NCBI GenBank assembly: GCA_031538895.1
Contig: JAVKLU010000015.1
Coordinates: 1-26,646, forward strand
Length of the DNA stretch: 26,646 nt
Direction: 5' to 3'
From: JAVKLU01 sp031538895
GTDB lineage: Bacteria > Pseudomonadota > Gammaproteobacteria > Burkholderiales > Burkholderiaceae
The notes under the pieces were generated by a model. That model was not told the origin of the DNA. It made no database searches and was given only the letters and a program-made list of their open reading frames with translations. A program made the translations under genes and the position numbers. Shown here piece by piece: positions 7,661 through 15,972 of the stretch; position 1 is the stretch's first letter, and each line of letters begins with the position of its first letter.

Positions 7661-7674
7661 TTAAATAATAAAGC
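7623..7674. repeat. 11-bp inverted repeat around the gmhB stop codon
   Basis: GCTTTATTATT (7623-7633) is the exact reverse complement of AATAATAAAGC (7664-7674). The 30-base spacer contains a second small AT palindrome, TTATTT-TT-AAATAA. The right arm covers the last codons of gmhB. It may be the terminator of glyQ-glyS-gmhB or part of an origin unwinding region; the sequence does not decide. Confidence 0.5.
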
Positions 7675-8209
7675 ATTGAGTTAAAACTGTTTTAATTCCT
7701 TTTAATAAATTATCAATCACCAAGGTATTACTAGGTAAGTTTTGATTAAATGAGGTTTTTTGTCCATTACCGGTTAATACCAAAACAGGAATACAGGATG
7801 CTTTTTGAGCAGCTATTAAATCACGTTCACTGTCACCAATAAAAGGAATAGGGTGTTTAAGATTAGGGTAGCGCGCAAAAATATCTATTAGTAAGCCACT
7901 TTCAGGTTTACGACAGGTACATTTGTCTTTATTATCGTGAGGGCAGAAAAAAATACCTTCAATAAAAACGCCTGATTTTTTAAGAGTCGTAAAAATTTTA
8001 TGATGGATGGCTGCGAGATCTCTGCTGGTAAAAAGTTTTTTTGCTAATCCGGCTTGATTACTCGCAATAAATAAATAAAACGAATTTTTAGGAATTTGTT
8101 GTAAAGACTGATCAATATCTTCGATTAAAACGCATTCTGCGGGTGATTTAATGTACGAACTTGAATCGTGGTTAATCACCCCATCCCGATCAAAAATAAA
8201 GGCGTTCAC
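7661..8209 (-). CDS. gmhB: D-glycero-D-manno-heptose 1,7-bisphosphate phosphatase GmhB
   Basis: Cytoplasmic HAD-family phosphatase that removes the 7-phosphate from heptose 1,7-bisphosphate, a step towards ADP-heptose for the LPS inner core. It is 182 aa, the usual size. The nucleophile and acid/base aspartates are in FDRDG (D7, D9), SNQAG (50-54) carries the second HAD motif, and GDSERD (125-130) the acidic one. A zinc site of the GmhB type is visible as C89-x-H91 and C97-x-C99 in CPHDNKDKCTCRKP. The gene begins 5 bp after glyS ends and is the last gene of glyQ-glyS-gmhB, a common betaproteobacterial order. Its stop codon lies in an AT-rich inverted repeat. Confidence 0.92.
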   Translation of the reverse strand: MNAFIFDRDGVINHDSSSYIKSPAECVLIEDIDQSLQQIPKNSFYLFIASNQAGLAKKLFTSRDLAAIHHKIFTTLKKSGVFIEGIFFCPHDNKDKCTCRKPESGLLIDIFARYPNLKHPIPFIGDSERDLIAAQKASCIPVLVLTGNGQKTSFNQNLPSNTLVIDNLLKGIKTVLTQCFII

Positions 8210-8214
8210 AAGGC

Positions 8215-10332
8215 TTATAGTGATAAAATAGATAGGTCAGCGATAGCGTTTAATAGTTCGCGTAATTTGTTTAATAGCGCGAGTCGATTTTTTTGTTTAG
8301 AAATATCGCTTGTAAAAACCATAACATCATTGAAAAACTGTTCGATCGGTTTTTCTAGGGTGAGTATGAGTTGTAAGGCATCATTAAACTGATGTTTTTG
8401 AATAAAATTTTGATAAGGGGTGACTAATTTAAGATAGTTTTCCCAGATTAAAACTTCCGCATCCGTATCAAATAATTTTTTATCAACAAAGTTATCAACA
8501 GTTAAATTAAGTGCTGTTACCTTACTTAAAATATTATTAATCCGTTTATAGTTTGTCGTAATCACTCCTGCACTAGGAGTGTTTAAAAAATTGATTAAAC
8601 CTTCAATTTTAGGGATAACGGTAAATAAAGGGTCGGGATTAACGACTAAAACCGCTTCAATAAGATTGGTTGAATATCCTTTTTCTTTTAAATATGAACG
8701 AAGACGATCCATTAAAAAGCTTTTTAAAGACTTTTGATCCAGTTGATAATCTTTGATTCCACTAAAGGCTGGTGAGCAGGTATCAAGAATCGTATCAAAA
8801 GAAACAGGTAGTTTCTTTTCAACGAATAAACGACAAATGGCTAAAGCCAATCGACGTAAGGCAAAAGGGTCTTTTTCACCACTTGCGCGGACTCCAACAC
8901 CCCAAAAACCGATTAAAGATTCCAACTTATCAGATAATGACAACAGACAACCCAAGTCGCTTGTCGGCAAATCATCTAGAGCAAATTTCGGACAATAGTG
9001 TTCCGTAATTGCATTTGTGACCAAACTATTTTCACCGGCCAGAGTGGCGTAATATCCTCCCATAATGCCCTGTAATTCAGGGAATTCAGCAACCATTTCC
9101 GATCGTAAATCTGTTTTACATAAAGCCGCAGCGCGCGTTAAATGATCAATGGTAGTGGTTTTATCATCAGGATTAACCAATTGAAAAAGCGTTTGAGAAA
9201 TTTGAACAATACGCAAAGTCCGTTCTGCTTGCGATCCTAGTTTTTGATGGTAAACCGTTTCAGATAATTGCTTTTCGCGGTCGCTTAAAGATATTTTTTG
9301 ATCTTGTTGATAAAAAAATGCCGCGTCAGCCAAACGAGGGCGCACAACTTTTTCATTCCCTTTAATAATGTTAAAAGGATCGTCTGTTTGAATGTTCGAT
9401 ACAACTAAGAAACGCGGTAGTAATTGGTTATTAGCATCTTTTAAAACAAAATATTTTTGATTTTGTTGCATGGTTAGGATTAAACACTCTTGAGGAATCT
9501 CTAAAAAAGCTTCATCAAAGGTGCAAGAGTAAACGCTAGGCCATTCGACTAGTGCGCAAACTTCATCCAATAATTCGTTTGGCTTTATGACTTTTGCGGC
9601 TTGCGCCGCGCGGTCTAGGGCCTGATTAATTTGTTCTCGGCGAGCCTCCCATAAGGGTTCGACAAATGCAGCTCGTAGAAGTGTTAAATAATGATCTGCA
9701 TGGGTAATGATTAGGGGTTTCGTGGGACATAAAAAGCGATGCCCTTCAGTTAAATTCGCTGACTCAAGGCCTACAGCTCGCAAAGAGAGCGTTTCACTGC
9801 CCCACATCGCGAGCAGACGATGTGCCGGTCGGACAAAAGAAACGCTTTGACCTATCGGAAGTTGGTATTGCATTACTTTGGCAACCGGCATTTGCGCCAA
9901 AGTTTCAGTGAGTAATATTTGTAGTGCGGTATTAAGCGGAACGCCTGGGCGAGAAAATGTGTAAAAAAACGCTTCAGTTTTTCCGTCAGGAGCGCGAACG
10001 CAATCGCGCCAAGAAAATGAAACTTTAATGTGCTGGCTGAGTGCGGCAATTTTTTTCTCTAAAACCGCTGTTGCTTGACCTTGTGCATCTAATGCAATCG
10101 AGATTGGTAGAATTTTCTCGGTGACTTTTTGTTCGGGTGATTCTGCCGCAACATCACTAATTAAGACGCCCAAGCGTCGCGGAGTCGCAATCGGAGTTGC
10201 GACACTGTTGGCAGATAAAAACCCCTGAGTTTGTAATCCCGTGAAAATTTTTTGAACAAAAAAATCGCTTAACCTTTGTAAGGATTTTGGCGGCAATTCT
10301 TCGGTAAGCAGTTCAAGAACAAGACAGGTCAT
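8215..10332 (-). CDS. glyS: Glycyl-tRNA synthetase beta subunit
   Basis: Beta chain of the bacterial (alpha2beta2) glycyl-tRNA synthetase, needed for tRNA recognition. It is 705 aa, slightly above the common 680-700. The N-terminus LVLELLTEELPP is the family hallmark. Conserved internal stretches include QNQKYF (about 290-295), LRSEMVAEFPELQGIMGGYYA (starting near 411) and GEKDPFALRR (about 487-496). The C-terminal part is the DALR-type anticodon-binding domain. Its ATG overlaps the glyQ stop by 4 bp, so the two subunits are translationally coupled and made together. gmhB follows 5 bp downstream. Base use looks like that of its neighbours. Confidence 0.96.
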   Translation of the reverse strand: MTCLVLELLTEELPPKSLQRLSDFFVQKIFTGLQTQGFLSANSVATPIATPRRLGVLISDVAAESPEQKVTEKILPISIALDAQGQATAVLEKKIAALSQHIKVSFSWRDCVRAPDGKTEAFFYTFSRPGVPLNTALQILLTETLAQMPVAKVMQYQLPIGQSVSFVRPAHRLLAMWGSETLSLRAVGLESANLTEGHRFLCPTKPLIITHADHYLTLLRAAFVEPLWEARREQINQALDRAAQAAKVIKPNELLDEVCALVEWPSVYSCTFDEAFLEIPQECLILTMQQNQKYFVLKDANNQLLPRFLVVSNIQTDDPFNIIKGNEKVVRPRLADAAFFYQQDQKISLSDREKQLSETVYHQKLGSQAERTLRIVQISQTLFQLVNPDDKTTTIDHLTRAAALCKTDLRSEMVAEFPELQGIMGGYYATLAGENSLVTNAITEHYCPKFALDDLPTSDLGCLLSLSDKLESLIGFWGVGVRASGEKDPFALRRLALAICRLFVEKKLPVSFDTILDTCSPAFSGIKDYQLDQKSLKSFLMDRLRSYLKEKGYSTNLIEAVLVVNPDPLFTVIPKIEGLINFLNTPSAGVITTNYKRINNILSKVTALNLTVDNFVDKKLFDTDAEVLIWENYLKLVTPYQNFIQKHQFNDALQLILTLEKPIEQFFNDVMVFTSDISKQKNRLALLNKLRELLNAIADLSILSL

Positions 10333-11339
10333 ACGTTTACCGAAGTTAAAAGCGAAAAATTTGTCGTCGATCGCTGTGCGCGAATTTGTTGTGTGTGCTC
10401 AAATAAGTCGCCAAATTCGGCTTTCATTAGCACTTCGTCTTGCCAGGACCACATAGGAAATCCAAGCGCTTGACGAGTGTTTAAATAAGTTTGAGCGACG
10501 GCGCGTGCAAGATCGCGGATGCGTCCAATATAACGCGCGCGCTCAGCGACCGAAATGGCGCCGCGAGCATCCAATAAATTAAAGGTATGCGCAGCTTTTA
10601 ATACGTATTCATAAGCCGGCAAGGGTAGGGCGATCGCGGTGAGTTTTTGCGCTTCTTGTTCAAAAAGCGTGAACTGACTAAACAATAGCGCGGTGTTGGC
10701 GTGTTCAAAATTAAACGTCGACATTTCAACTTCATTTTGATGAAAGACATCGCCATAAGTGAGAACTTTTTCTCGACCGCCTTCAGTGTAACGCGACCAC
10801 ACTAAATCATACACGCGATCAACATCCTGAAGATACATTGCGAGCCGTTCTAAGCCGTAAGTAATCTCGCCTAAAACGGGTTTGCACGCGATTCCGCCAA
10901 CTTGCTGGAAATAGGTAAATTGAGTGATTTCCATGCCGTTGAGCCAAACCTCCCAGCCCAAGCCCCATGCGCCTAAGGTGGGGTTTTCCCAGTTGTCTTC
11001 AACAAAGCGAACATCATTTTTAGTGAGAGACAAGCCTAAATTTTGTAGTGATTCAAGATATAAATCGAGAATATTGGCGGGCGCGGGCTTTAAGACGACC
11101 TGGTATTGGTAATAGTGTTGTAAGCGATTCGGATTGTCGCCATAACGCCCATCTTTAGGACGACGTGATGGTTGAACATACGCGGCACGCCAAGGCTCCG
11201 GTCCCAGAGCGCGCAAAAAAGTTGCGGGGTGAGAGGTCCCAGCCCCAACTTCCATATCAAAAGGCTGTAATAAAGCGCAGCCTTGCTTTGCCCAGAAGGT
11301 TTGTAGCGAAAGAAGAATATCTTGAAAAGAAGGTTTCAT
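10329..11339 (-). CDS. glyQ: Glycyl-tRNA synthetase alpha subunit
   Basis: Catalytic class II chain that activates glycine and charges tRNA-Gly together with GlyS. It is 336 aa, against a common length near 300, the extra residues being at the C-terminus. The start MKPSFQDILLSLQTFWAKQGC is typical, followed by QPFDMEVGAGTSHPATFLR and the class II motif 2 region around YVQPSRRPKDGRYGDNPNR (about 74-92). YGLERLAMYLQ (about 161-171) is also conserved. It heads the glyQ-glyS-gmhB operon, and one of its substrates, a tRNA-Gly (TCC), is encoded at the far right of this window. No strong promoter was identified in the 57-bp gap before it (from ctpA). Confidence 0.96.
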   Translation of the reverse strand: MKPSFQDILLSLQTFWAKQGCALLQPFDMEVGAGTSHPATFLRALGPEPWRAAYVQPSRRPKDGRYGDNPNRLQHYYQYQVVLKPAPANILDLYLESLQNLGLSLTKNDVRFVEDNWENPTLGAWGLGWEVWLNGMEITQFTYFQQVGGIACKPVLGEITYGLERLAMYLQDVDRVYDLVWSRYTEGGREKVLTYGDVFHQNEVEMSTFNFEHANTALLFSQFTLFEQEAQKLTAIALPLPAYEYVLKAAHTFNLLDARGAISVAERARYIGRIRDLARAVAQTYLNTRQALGFPMWSWQDEVLMKAEFGDLFEHTQQIRAQRSTTNFSLLTSVNV

Positions 11340-11367
11340 AAAAGTCAGTGGGCGTTTTAAGCCTTGG

Positions 11368-11386
11368 ATTAAAGATCGTCTTTAAT
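11368..11386. repeat. 8-bp hairpin between ctpA and glyQ
   Basis: ATTAAAGA-TCG-TCTTTAAT is a perfect 8-bp stem with a 3-base loop in the 57-bp gap between the ctpA stop codon and the glyQ start, both on the minus strand. It lacks a T tract on the transcribed side. It may be a weak terminator of ctpA or an operator for glyQ. Confidence 0.35.
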
Positions 11387-11396
11387 TCGGCAAAGT

Positions 11397-12773
11397 TTAT
11401 TTTTTAGCCACAATAACCGGAAGCCCTTTTAATTTGTTCAATGCTTGAGTCAATTGAAAGTCTTCTTTTGAGCCATATTCTAGGGGTTTTGCATCTTTTT
11501 CGGGTAAGCGCGCGGCAACATCTTCATCCAGATTGGCGGGGCTTTCGGGGGCCTCATCAGTCGTATTGGATAAATGTTTTTGTAAGTCAGCTTCACGAAT
11601 TCTCAGGCTGTCAAAACCTTTCCCGTCTTCGCGCTCATTAACCAGTAAATCAGGCACGATGCCCTTGGCTTGAATTGAACGTCCTTTGGGGGTGTAGTAG
11701 CGCGCCGTCGTTAATTTAAGACCTGTGTCAGCGCTCAATAAACGAATAGTTTGAACCGACCCCTTACCAAAGGTTGGCGTGCCCATAATGGTTGCGCGAC
11801 GGTAGTCCTGGAGCGCGCCGGCAACAATTTCTGAGGCGGAGGCGGAACCAGAATTCACCAAAACGACTAGCGGAATATTTTTATAAATCGAGGGCAGTTT
11901 TTGCAAAGGATCGGGGTTGGATGGCGAGCCATAAAAATCGGAGCGCGCTAAATACGATGATTTTTGTTCGGACAATTGTCCGTTGGTTGATACGACGACT
12001 TCTCCGGGTTTGACAAACGCCGCAGTCACGCCAATGGCACCTTGTAATAATCCGCCGGGATCGTTGCGCAAGTCAAGGACTAAACCTTTAATTTTAGGGT
12101 CTTGGTTATACATGTCGATGAGTTTTTTTGCCATGTCATCCACGGTATGTTCCTGGAATTGCGCGATTCGTAACCAGCCAAATCCGGGCTCGACGATTTT
12201 TGCCTTGATGCTTTGCACCTGAATTTCTTCGCGGATAACGCTCAAAATAAGAGGTTTAGTTTCACCTTTACGCAAGATGGTCAAGGTGACTTTGCTGCCT
12301 GGTTCGCCGCGCATTTTTTTGACCGCTTCATCGAGGGTTAAATCTTTAACGGGGGTTTGATCAATTCGAGAAATTAAATCTAAAGAACGAATTCCAGCGC
12401 GCAATGCTGGCGATCCATCAATCGGAGAGATCACTTTAACCAAGCCTTCTTCCATACCTATTTCAATACCCAAACCGACAAAACGTCCCTGTGTACTTTC
12501 ACGCAGCTCTTTCATTAACTTTTTGTCTAGATAAGCAGAGTGGGGATCTAGCGAGGAAACCATTCCTGAAATGGCCGAGACTAAAAGTTGTTTATCGCTG
12601 ACCGGTTCAACGTAATCGGATTTCACGATCGCAAAAACGTCACTTAATTCTTTTAACTCGTCAACAGGTAGAGGACTGTTTCGATCCGCGAAGGCAGAAA
12701 ACTGAAAACTTAATAAGAGCCCCAGCAGAATGCCTGAAAGAACTAAAAAAACGGTTTTAATTTGAGCCTTCAT
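11397..12773 (-). CDS. ctpA: Carboxyl-terminal processing serine protease (S41, CtpA/Prc-like)
   Basis: Periplasmic PDZ-containing protease that trims the C-termini of exported proteins. From the ATG at 12773 it has 458 aa. Residues 1-29 form a signal peptide ending in SAFA. The PDZ domain is at about 97-175, and the S41 catalytic core about 195-370 carries the serine in GSASASEI (about 310) and the lysine in TFGKGSVQ (about 337). An in-frame TTG at 12887 would add 38 hydrophobic residues, but that stretch is translated from a low-complexity 10-bp tandem repeat and would spoil the signal peptide, so I reject it. No Shine-Dalgarno sequence is visible at the ATG. It follows envC, matching the gpmA-envC-ctpA order of other Burkholderiales. 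The acidic region 400-435 is probably disordered. Confidence 0.9.
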   Translation of the reverse strand: MKAQIKTVFLVLSGILLGLLLSFQFSAFADRNSPLPVDELKELSDVFAIVKSDYVEPVSDKQLLVSAISGMVSSLDPHSAYLDKKLMKELRESTQGRFVGLGIEIGMEEGLVKVISPIDGSPALRAGIRSLDLISRIDQTPVKDLTLDEAVKKMRGEPGSKVTLTILRKGETKPLILSVIREEIQVQSIKAKIVEPGFGWLRIAQFQEHTVDDMAKKLIDMYNQDPKIKGLVLDLRNDPGGLLQGAIGVTAAFVKPGEVVVSTNGQLSEQKSSYLARSDFYGSPSNPDPLQKLPSIYKNIPLVVLVNSGSASASEIVAGALQDYRRATIMGTPTFGKGSVQTIRLLSADTGLKLTTARYYTPKGRSIQAKGIVPDLLVNEREDGKGFDSLRIREADLQKHLSNTTDEAPESPANLDEDVAARLPEKDAKPLEYGSKEDFQLTQALNKLKGLPVIVAKK

Positions 12774-12804
12774 TGAATAAAAATAAAATAGATAAAAAAA
12801 TAAA

Positions 12805-12834
12805 GCGATAACAAACGATAACAAGCAATAACAA
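12805..12834. repeat. 10-bp tandem repeat (3 units) between envC and ctpA
   Basis: Three near-identical units GCGATAACAA, ACGATAACAA and GCAATAACAA lie in tandem in the 117-bp gap between the envC stop codon and the ctpA ATG, in the presumed ctpA leader. No other function is visible. Confidence 0.75.
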
Positions 12835-12890
12835 ACAAGAGGAAACCAAAAATAAGCCTTCAAATTTATGGCGAAAGATACGCTCAATAA

Positions 12891-14246
12891 CTATTGCTTG
12901 TCTAGCCACTTCAAAGGATTGACGGCGCGACCATTGGCGCGGACTTCAAAGTATAAGCCGGAATTTGCTGAACTGTACAAGGATTGATTGCCCGAGCCCA
13001 CTTTTGCAACAACATCCCCGCGGCCAACTTCGGCGCCCAGTTTGAGCAAGAGTGTTTTGTTGTTGCCGTAGACGCTCATCAGTTGACGTCCGTGGTCAAT
13101 GATTAACATGGGCCCAAACCCTTTAAGAGGTTCAGAAAAAACAACTCGCCCAGGTGCGATTGCTTTGACATCAACGCCTTCAGGGGCCTCAAAAAAAATG
13201 CCTCGAGACCGAATTCCGGCCACGGTTAATGCACCAAAATATGCGCTGATACGACCTTGCACCGGCCAGGCAGAGTTATTGGAAAGGCCCTTAAATATTT
13301 CGATGTTAGGCGCGTCTTCCGTCTCGGTGTTGGGTTTATCCGCCGCGATCATTTTGTGAGACGTGCTGTCTGCGGGAGTTTTCTTTTTAGCTAAGTTGCG
13401 TTTGCGAGCATTTTCTTTGGCCAGTTTCTCTTTAGCCAGAGCCAGAGCGCGCGCCTGGGCAATTTTTTTGGCGATTTGAGCGATGACTAAACCTAGTTTT
13501 TGTTCAGCTAATTGCCACTCTTGAATTTGTTTTTGTTGCAGGCCGAGCGCCTGATTCAGTTGAGTAATTTGATTTTGTTGCGCGAGGTTTTGTTTTTCAA
13601 GGTCGGCAACTTTGAACAAAATTTGACGGTGATTTTGTTGTAGCTTGGCTTGCAGCGCGTTGTTTTCAACTCGAAGATCAGCTAATAAATTTTTATTAGT
13701 TTCAAGTTGTCCAATGGCTTTGAGTTGTGCTTTTTCAAAATAACTCAGATAGGTTTGTCGACGCGCAAACTCATTAAGCGATGGGGCGTTAAAAAAATAT
13801 GCGACAAAATTATTATCAGCCCTTTGTTCTGCGGCGATCAGATGGGGGCGAACTAATTTGTGCAGTAAGATTTTTTGAGAGCTAATGGATAGTGACAGTC
13901 GAGAAATATTTTGATCAAGATCGTGCGCTTTTTTTTCCATGTCGTCGCGCGCAAGTTCTAAATCTCGCAGTTCATTTTGTTGTCGAATTAAGCTTTGTTG
14001 TGTTGTGCGGGCAAGGTGTTTAGTTTTTGTTTGTTGTTGTTGATTGCGCGAAATTTCTTGTCGTAGTTTTTCAATTCGTAAGCGCAAATCGCGCCGATCA
14101 TTTTCTGCGTGTTGCTGCTCTTGCGCTGTAGGAGTGGCTTGAACGGTAAATGCAGGGGCAGAAAACGTGACAGAGATTGCAATGACAATGCACAAAAGCC
14201 CTTGATAAAGGCGAGAGGCAGAAATACTGTTTAAATAGTCCAGCAC
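12891..14246 (-). CDS. envC: EnvC-like murein hydrolase activator (degenerate LytM/M23 domain)
   Basis: Periplasmic coiled-coil protein that activates N-acetylmuramoyl-L-alanine amidases at the division septum. From a GTG at 14246, 8 bp after the gpmA stop codon, it has 451 aa. A hydrophobic signal segment lies at about 13-35, a long Gln/Leu/Lys-rich coiled coil at about 40-265, a charged linker, and a LytM domain from about 340 to the end. The zinc ligands of true M23 peptidases are not visible: the usual H-x-H near the end is replaced by SGLYFEV, and GVDVKAIAPG lacks the preceding histidine. This matches EnvC/NlpD-type activators rather than enzymes. The start is uncertain: no Shine-Dalgarno sequence supports the GTG, and an ATG at 14294 inside gpmA is possible. 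Second gene of gpmA-envC-ctpA. Confidence 0.85.
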   Translation of the reverse strand: MLDYLNSISASRLYQGLLCIVIAISVTFSAPAFTVQATPTAQEQQHAENDRRDLRLRIEKLRQEISRNQQQQTKTKHLARTTQQSLIRQQNELRDLELARDDMEKKAHDLDQNISRLSLSISSQKILLHKLVRPHLIAAEQRADNNFVAYFFNAPSLNEFARRQTYLSYFEKAQLKAIGQLETNKNLLADLRVENNALQAKLQQNHRQILFKVADLEKQNLAQQNQITQLNQALGLQQKQIQEWQLAEQKLGLVIAQIAKKIAQARALALAKEKLAKENARKRNLAKKKTPADSTSHKMIAADKPNTETEDAPNIEIFKGLSNNSAWPVQGRISAYFGALTVAGIRSRGIFFEAPEGVDVKAIAPGRVVFSEPLKGFGPMLIIDHGRQLMSVYGNNKTLLLKLGAEVGRGDVVAKVGSGNQSLYSSANSGLYFEVRANGRAVNPLKWLDKQ

Positions 14247-14253
14247 AGCAATA

Positions 14254-14943
14254 TTAGTCGAGGTAATAAGAGCGGATGGGTTTAAGTTGTGCATCAAACT
14301 CATAGACCAAAGGTTTGCCGTTGGGAATATTGAGTTGGACAATATCGGAATCAGAAATACCATCAAGATGTTTAATCAGCGCGCGCAAAGAATTGCCGTG
14401 GGCGGAAATTAACAAACGCTCACCGCGCAAAATCGCTGGCGCAATCGTATTGACCCAGTACGGCAAAACGCGTGCAACCGTGTCTTTTAAACATTCTGTT
14501 AATGGGGCCTGCGTCAAATTGGGATATGCCGCCATGTCGATGGCGGTACGAGGATCGTCGATGGTTAGGCTCGGTGGCGGTACATCGTAACTACGACGCC
14601 AGATCAAGACTTGATCGTCGCCAAATTGTTGCGCCGTTTGGGCTTTATTTAAACCTTGTAATGCGCCATAGTGACGTTCGTTCAAACGCCAGTCATTCAC
14701 AATAGGTAACCACATTTGATCCATTTCTTCAAGCGCTAACCAGAGGGTTCTTATGGCGCGCTTGAGAACCGAGGTATAGCCGCGATCAAAAACAAAGCCC
14801 GCTTTTTTTAAAGCGAGGCCTGCGGCGCGCGCTTCAGCACAACCTTGTTCAGTTAAATCAACATCGGTCCAACCGGTAAAACGGTTTTCTAAATTCCACG
14901 AAGACTCGCCGTGACGCATGAGCACAAGAGTATGAGCAGGCAT
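14254..14943 (-). CDS. gpmA: 2,3-bisphosphoglycerate-dependent phosphoglycerate mutase
   Basis: Cytoplasmic glycolytic enzyme interconverting 3- and 2-phosphoglycerate through a phosphohistidine. It has 229 aa, normal for the family. LVLMRHGESSWN (6-17) holds the catalytic R10-H11-G12, RFTGWTDVDLTEQG follows, NERHYGALQG (about 87-96) carries the acid/base glutamate, and SAHGNSLRAL (about 178-187) the second histidine. It stands divergent from the rhodanese-grxC-secB-gpsA row across a 288-bp gap and leads gpmA-envC-ctpA. The ATG at 14943 is preceded by a very A/T-rich leader without a clear Shine-Dalgarno sequence. Confidence 0.96.
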   Translation of the reverse strand: MPAHTLVLMRHGESSWNLENRFTGWTDVDLTEQGCAEARAAGLALKKAGFVFDRGYTSVLKRAIRTLWLALEEMDQMWLPIVNDWRLNERHYGALQGLNKAQTAQQFGDDQVLIWRRSYDVPPPSLTIDDPRTAIDMAAYPNLTQAPLTECLKDTVARVLPYWVNTIAPAILRGERLLISAHGNSLRALIKHLDGISDSDIVQLNIPNGKPLVYEFDAQLKPIRSYYLD

Positions 14944-15000
14944 AATAAAAAATCAAAAATAGAACAAGAAAAATAGAAGCGCGGAACAATAGAACACGAT

Positions 15001-15030
15001 CTAGGACGCTATTCTAGGTCAAGCCTAGGC
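15001..15030. promoter_or_regulatory. Cluster of three CTAGG words in the gpmA/rhodanese divergent region
   Basis: CTAGG occurs at 15001-15005, 15014-15018 and 15025-15029, spaced 13 and 11 bp start to start. The last is the core of the palindrome GCCTAGGC (15023-15030). It lies about 60 bp upstream of the gpmA ATG, where an operator or promoter would be expected. Which protein might bind is unknown. Confidence 0.3.
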
Positions 15031-15114
15031 ATGTAAAGGTTTCATCACACATAAAAAATTTGCGGTGCGGCCTGCGATGCCTGCTTTGTAACCAATCGTT
15101 TAGGGGGAACTCTT

Positions 15115-15120
15115 TATAAT
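15115..15120 (+). promoter_or_regulatory. TATAAT -10 element before the rhodanese gene
   Basis: A consensus TATAAT lies 112 bp before the ATG of the rhodanese gene in the divergent spacer. No good -35 is found 16-18 bp upstream; TTGTAA at 15086-15091 is too far (23 bp). It is the best promoter candidate for rhodanese-grxC-secB-gpsA, but weak. Confidence 0.3.
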
Positions 15121-15231
15121 GCCCTCATTATCTGGATGCTTAAAACGTGACACACTGTGCGCGTTTGAGCCTTTGATAAGGGTTTGGGCGCGGACCGTAC
15201 CGGCGCTCATCAAAACGGGAGAAAGCTTTTA

Positions 15232-15654
15232 ATGAATACTATGTTGATGCCTTTTTTAAGTGAAAATTGGCCCTGGTTGTTAAGTGCGAGTTTGGCCTTG
15301 TTAGGATTAACTTTGCCCCAACTCATCAGTGGCGCGCATGAAAAAACGATTTCTGAAGCCGTATTAGCAATGAATCGCGAACACGCGGTGATATTGGATG
15401 TCCGAAGTGCGGCAGAGTTTTCAACAAGTTATATCAAGGGCGCTAAAAATATTCCCAGCAATGAGCTGGCCGCGCGCGAAAAAGAAATGAGCGCATGGCG
15501 TAAAAAACCAATCATCGTCGTGTGCGCAACGGGAATGCGTTCGTCGGTGGCGTCACGACAATTGATTAAAAAAGGATTTAATGTGTCGTCGATGAAAGGC
15601 GGTTTACGCGAATGGGAGAAACAAGGTTTACCAGTATGTGCAAAGGATAAATAA
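15232..15654 (+). CDS. Membrane-anchored rhodanese-like sulfurtransferase (YibN-like)
   Basis: 140 aa. One N-terminal membrane segment (about 13-33) is followed by a single rhodanese domain (about 38-135). The active-site loop VCATGMRSS carries the catalytic cysteine at 98, and LDVRSAAEF and GAKNIPSNEL are typical of the fold. The domain should transfer sulfane sulfur or act in thiol redox chemistry; the true substrate is not known for this family. The ATG at 15232 has GGGAGA at 15218-15223; an in-frame TTG at 15184 is rejected because it adds a polar segment ahead of the membrane anchor. The stop codon overlaps the grxC start by one base (TAATG). The order rhodanese-grxC-secB-gpsA is the same as yibN-grxC-secB-gpsA of E. 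coli. Confidence 0.9.
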   Translation: MNTMLMPFLSENWPWLLSASLALLGLTLPQLISGAHEKTISEAVLAMNREHAVILDVRSAAEFSTSYIKGAKNIPSNELAAREKEMSAWRKKPIIVVCATGMRSSVASRQLIKKGFNVSSMKGGLREWEKQGLPVCAKDK

Positions 15655-15917
15655 TGCAACCCGTCAAAATGTATTCAACCAAAGTGTGTCCGTATTGCGT
15701 TCGCGCCGAAACCTTATTGCGCGCGCGCGGGGTGCACACTATTGAAAAAATATTAGTCGATGAAAATCCATCGATGCGAGAAGAAATGATGCGAATCACG
15801 CAGCAGCGTACAGTGCCACAAATTTTTATTGGAACGACATGGGTGGGCGGTAGCGATCAACTGGCGGCATTGGATCGCGCGGGTAAGTTGGTACCTTTGC
15901 TTGAAGGATCGGCATAA
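15654..15917 (+). CDS. grxC: Glutaredoxin 3
   Basis: Small cytoplasmic dithiol oxidoreductase of 87 aa using glutathione. The active site CPYC is at residues 12-15, and the glutathione-binding TVPQIFIG (about 57-64, with the cis-proline) and GGSDQLAALD (70-79) are visible. It is translationally coupled to the rhodanese gene before it (TAATG) and lies 55 bp before secB. Confidence 0.95.
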   Translation: MQPVKMYSTKVCPYCVRAETLLRARGVHTIEKILVDENPSMREEMMRITQQRTVPQIFIGTTWVGGSDQLAALDRAGKLVPLLEGSA

Positions 15918-15972
15918 GTAGGACGCCCCGCGCAATATTGATTGAGCGTTAATTTTTTATTGAGGACTTTTT

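Noticed and set aside
12774..12887. N-terminal extension of CtpA from a TTG at 12887
   Set aside because: The 38 added residues come from a low-complexity tandem repeat and would precede an already complete signal peptide.
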